DNA from: Caldicellulosiruptoraceae bacterium PP1
Lineage (GTDB): Bacteria > Bacillota > Thermoanaerobacteria > Caldicellulosiruptorales > Caldicellulosiruptoraceae
Length of the DNA stretch: 64,000 bases
Direction: 5' to 3'
Assembly (NCBI GenBank): GCA_041320695.1
Contig: JBGGOQ010000010.1
Span: 1-64,000, forward strand
The notes under the pieces were generated by a model that ran no database searches, was not told the origin of the DNA, and saw only the letters and a list, made by a program, of their open reading frames with translations. The translations under genes and the position numbers were made by a program. This document shows positions 62,760 to 64,000 of this stretch, piece by piece (the first letter of the stretch is position 1; the number at the start of each line of letters is the position of its first letter).

Positions 62760-63554
62760 ATGAAAAAGGTTTTAGTGATAGCCGGATTTGATCCCTCATG
62801 TGGTGCTGGGGGATGCCATGATATAAAAATATTAAATATGCTTGGAGTTTATGGAGCTTTTATTCAAACTGCTTTAACAATTCAGAATACTCAAAAGGTA
62901 GAGGCAGTAAAATCAATTGATGGGGATTTCTTTTTAAGGCAAGCAGAATTTATATTAAAGGATATTCAGTTTGATGCTGTAAAGATAGGAATGCTTGGAA
63001 ATGAAGATATTGCTGAAAAGCTTATTTTTCTTATAAAAAAGTATAACTTAAAAAATATTGTATTAGACCCAGTAATAAAATCAACTAGTGAAAAGGATTT
63101 AATTACAAAAGAAGGTCTTATTTTGATGAGAGATAAACTTATTAGACTTTGTTCAATTATAACTCCAAATTTAAATGAGGCCGAGATATTAACAGAAACC
63201 AAACTAATGAATATTGATGATTTAAAATTAGCACATTCTAAATTAATATCTTTAGGTGTAAATAATTCTGTAATAAAAGGTGGACATTTTCCTTCAAAGT
63301 ATGCTATTGATAGCTTTTGCAATGGGAAGGAATTTATTTTGACATTATCCAAAAAACATATTTCTACTGATAAAATACATGGCACTGGTTGTACTTATTC
63401 CTCGCTTTTATCAGGTTTTTTAGCCAAAGGATTAAATAGTAAAGATGCATTTTTTAAAACAAAAAAGGTAATTAACTATATGTTGAAAAATCAACTTTTA
63501 AAAGTAGGAAATAGTGATTTGTCAATGAATATAATAGGGACTACCAATGGATGA
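62760..63554 (+). CDS. thiD: Hydroxymethylpyrimidine/phosphomethylpyrimidine kinase ThiD
   Basis: 264 residues from ATG 62760, after ATAGGTGAAATAT; a GTG at 62751 is part of the ribosome site. Phosphorylates HMP-P. GFDPSCGAGGCHDIKIL at the start has Cys where most ThiD have Gly/Ser (DPSGGAG), a mild variation. TPNLNEAEIL and HGTGCTYSS hold the ATP and catalytic residues. Last gene of the operon; a hairpin overlaps its end. Confidence 0.92.
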   Translation: MKKVLVIAGFDPSCGAGGCHDIKILNMLGVYGAFIQTALTIQNTQKVEAVKSIDGDFFLRQAEFILKDIQFDAVKIGMLGNEDIAEKLIFLIKKYNLKNIVLDPVIKSTSEKDLITKEGLILMRDKLIRLCSIITPNLNEAEILTETKLMNIDDLKLAHSKLISLGVNNSVIKGGHFPSKYAIDSFCNGKEFILTLSKKHISTDKIHGTGCTYSSLLSGFLAKGLNSKDAFFKTKKVINYMLKNQLLKVGNSDLSMNIIGTTNG

Positions 63555-63573
63555 TGATTGGCAGTCCCTATAT
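63533..63573. terminator. Hairpin at the end of thiD
   Basis: ATAGGGACTACCAA pairs with TTGGCAGTCCCTAT around a 10-base loop; it contains the thiD stop codon. T-tract is weak (TATATTT), but a convergent gene ends directly behind it, so it may serve both. Confidence 0.65.
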
Positions 63574-63582
63574 TTAAAAATA

Positions 63583-63999
63583 TTATAATCCCATCATAAA
63601 TGAGAATATCTTATCATTGAGACCGTTTATTCCTTCGTGGGTAAAGTCAGGATATATCAAAACCTGCTTTTTTGACTGTATTTTATTAAATGCTGCAAAC
63701 TGTGTTGAAGGAGGGCAGATAGTATCCATAAGTCCAGTTGCCATCATGACCTCACCTTTAATTCTACTTGCTAAATGTTGAACATCTATGTAGCCAAGCC
63801 TTTCAAAAATCTCATCTTCTCGTTCATGAAGTGGGTCAAACCATCTGAAATATGTCTTTAGCTCATCATATGCATCTTTAGCAAGATCCATTTCCCAGAC
63901 TCTCTTGTAGTCACATAGGAAAGGATAAACAGGTGCTAATCTTTTTATTCTTGGTTCTAATGCAGCACATGCTAAAGTTAGTCCTCCACCTTGAGAATA
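63583..63999 (-). CDS. Acetylxylan esterase / cephalosporin-C deacetylase family, C-terminal part (5' end outside window)
   Basis: 139 residues are visible, read from the window edge on the reverse strand to the stop at 63583. The first residues [21 protein letters not shown] contain the nucleophile Ser of the (G)xSQGG motif. The catalytic Asp is probably in [20 protein letters not shown], and the His in YPDFTHEGI. These are the AXE1/Cah family marks. It removes acetyl groups from xylo-oligosaccharides or related substrates. The N-terminal half, about 180 residues, lies outside the window. Confidence 0.85.
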   Translation of the reverse strand, partial: YSQGGGLTLACAALEPRIKRLAPVYPFLCDYKRVWEMDLAKDAYDELKTYFRWFDPLHEREDEIFERLGYIDVQHLASRIKGEVMMATGLMDTICPPSTQFAAFNKIQSKKQVLIYPDFTHEGINGLNDKIFSFMMGL

Positions 64000-64000
64000 G

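Noticed and set aside
1-64000. tRNA, rRNA, T-box leaders and CRISPR arrays
   Set aside because: No tRNA-like TTCGANTC/CCA context, rRNA segment, GGTGG-containing T-box or spaced direct repeats was recognised by reading; a covariance-model scan would be decisive.

Overview
The window comes from a low-GC, Gram-positive anaerobe of the class Clostridia. The pointers are a very AT-rich chromosome, strong GGAGG ribosome binding sites, frequent TTG/GTG starts, an RNase J, HprK, a CdaA/CdaR pair, the six-cysteine ranthipeptide SCIFF with its radical-SAM maturase, several oxygen-sensitive radical-SAM enzymes (AmrS, ThiH, ThiC, ScfB) and a ferredoxin-type aldo/keto reductase. A GH28 polygalacturonase-like enzyme and a truncated acetylxylan-esterase-like gene suggest growth on plant polysaccharides. 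Species cannot be named from the sequence alone, and no tRNA or rRNA gene was recognised.

Layout. 1-5.1 kb is accessory and decayed: remnants of an ABC exporter locus with a secreted Cys-containing peptide (two single-base A-run frameshifts and at least one deletion), two surviving membrane-protein genes, a tiny secreted peptide gene, a TnpB-only IS605-like element with hairpin ends, and a gene remnant abutting that element. 5.1-9.7 kb holds a heptad-repeat coiled-coil protein, a MacB-type ABC cassette with a promoter-embedded operator, an orphan ribbon-helix-helix antitoxin, and directly behind it a 450-bp non-coding palindrome-rich element bounded by 10-bp inverted repeats. 9.7-17.4 kb reads as one operon: an AMMECR1 fusion protein, AmrS, CdaA, CdaR, UvrC, HprK and a Uma2-like nuclease. 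17.5-20.3 kb carries sugar-phosphate genes (PGI/PMI, PHP phosphoesterase, aldolase). 20.4-27 kb holds SCIFF and its maturase, a gamma-carbonic anhydrase, SecD/SecF, RNase J and a PRC-barrel protein. 27-32.3 kb is mixed: GH28, an MNT/HEPN toxin-antitoxin pair, an SGNH hydrolase and an ABC exporter. 32.5-38.8 kb is a wall-precursor and nucleotide cluster (MurA, WalJ, RpiB, Upp, ComEB, GlmU, Prs). 38.8-46 kb has two cyclic-di-GMP/HD-GYP proteins flanking a helicase-PLD plus methyltransferase pair that could be a defence module. 46-55 kb is the Pth-Mfd-PrsA-TilS-Hpt-FtsH housekeeping run, followed by a GC-rich REP-like sequence. 55-58 kb has an Fe-S aldo/keto reductase and NagA. 57.8-63.6 kb is a TPP-riboswitch-controlled thiamine operon thiSGHFECD with two consecutive terminators in its leader.

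Most of the window is ordinary core genome. The parts that best merit a second look are the palindrome cluster behind the orphan antitoxin (9073-9524), the helicase-PLD/methyltransferase pair (40294-43581), the TnpB/omega-RNA element, and the decayed peptide/exporter locus at the left edge.
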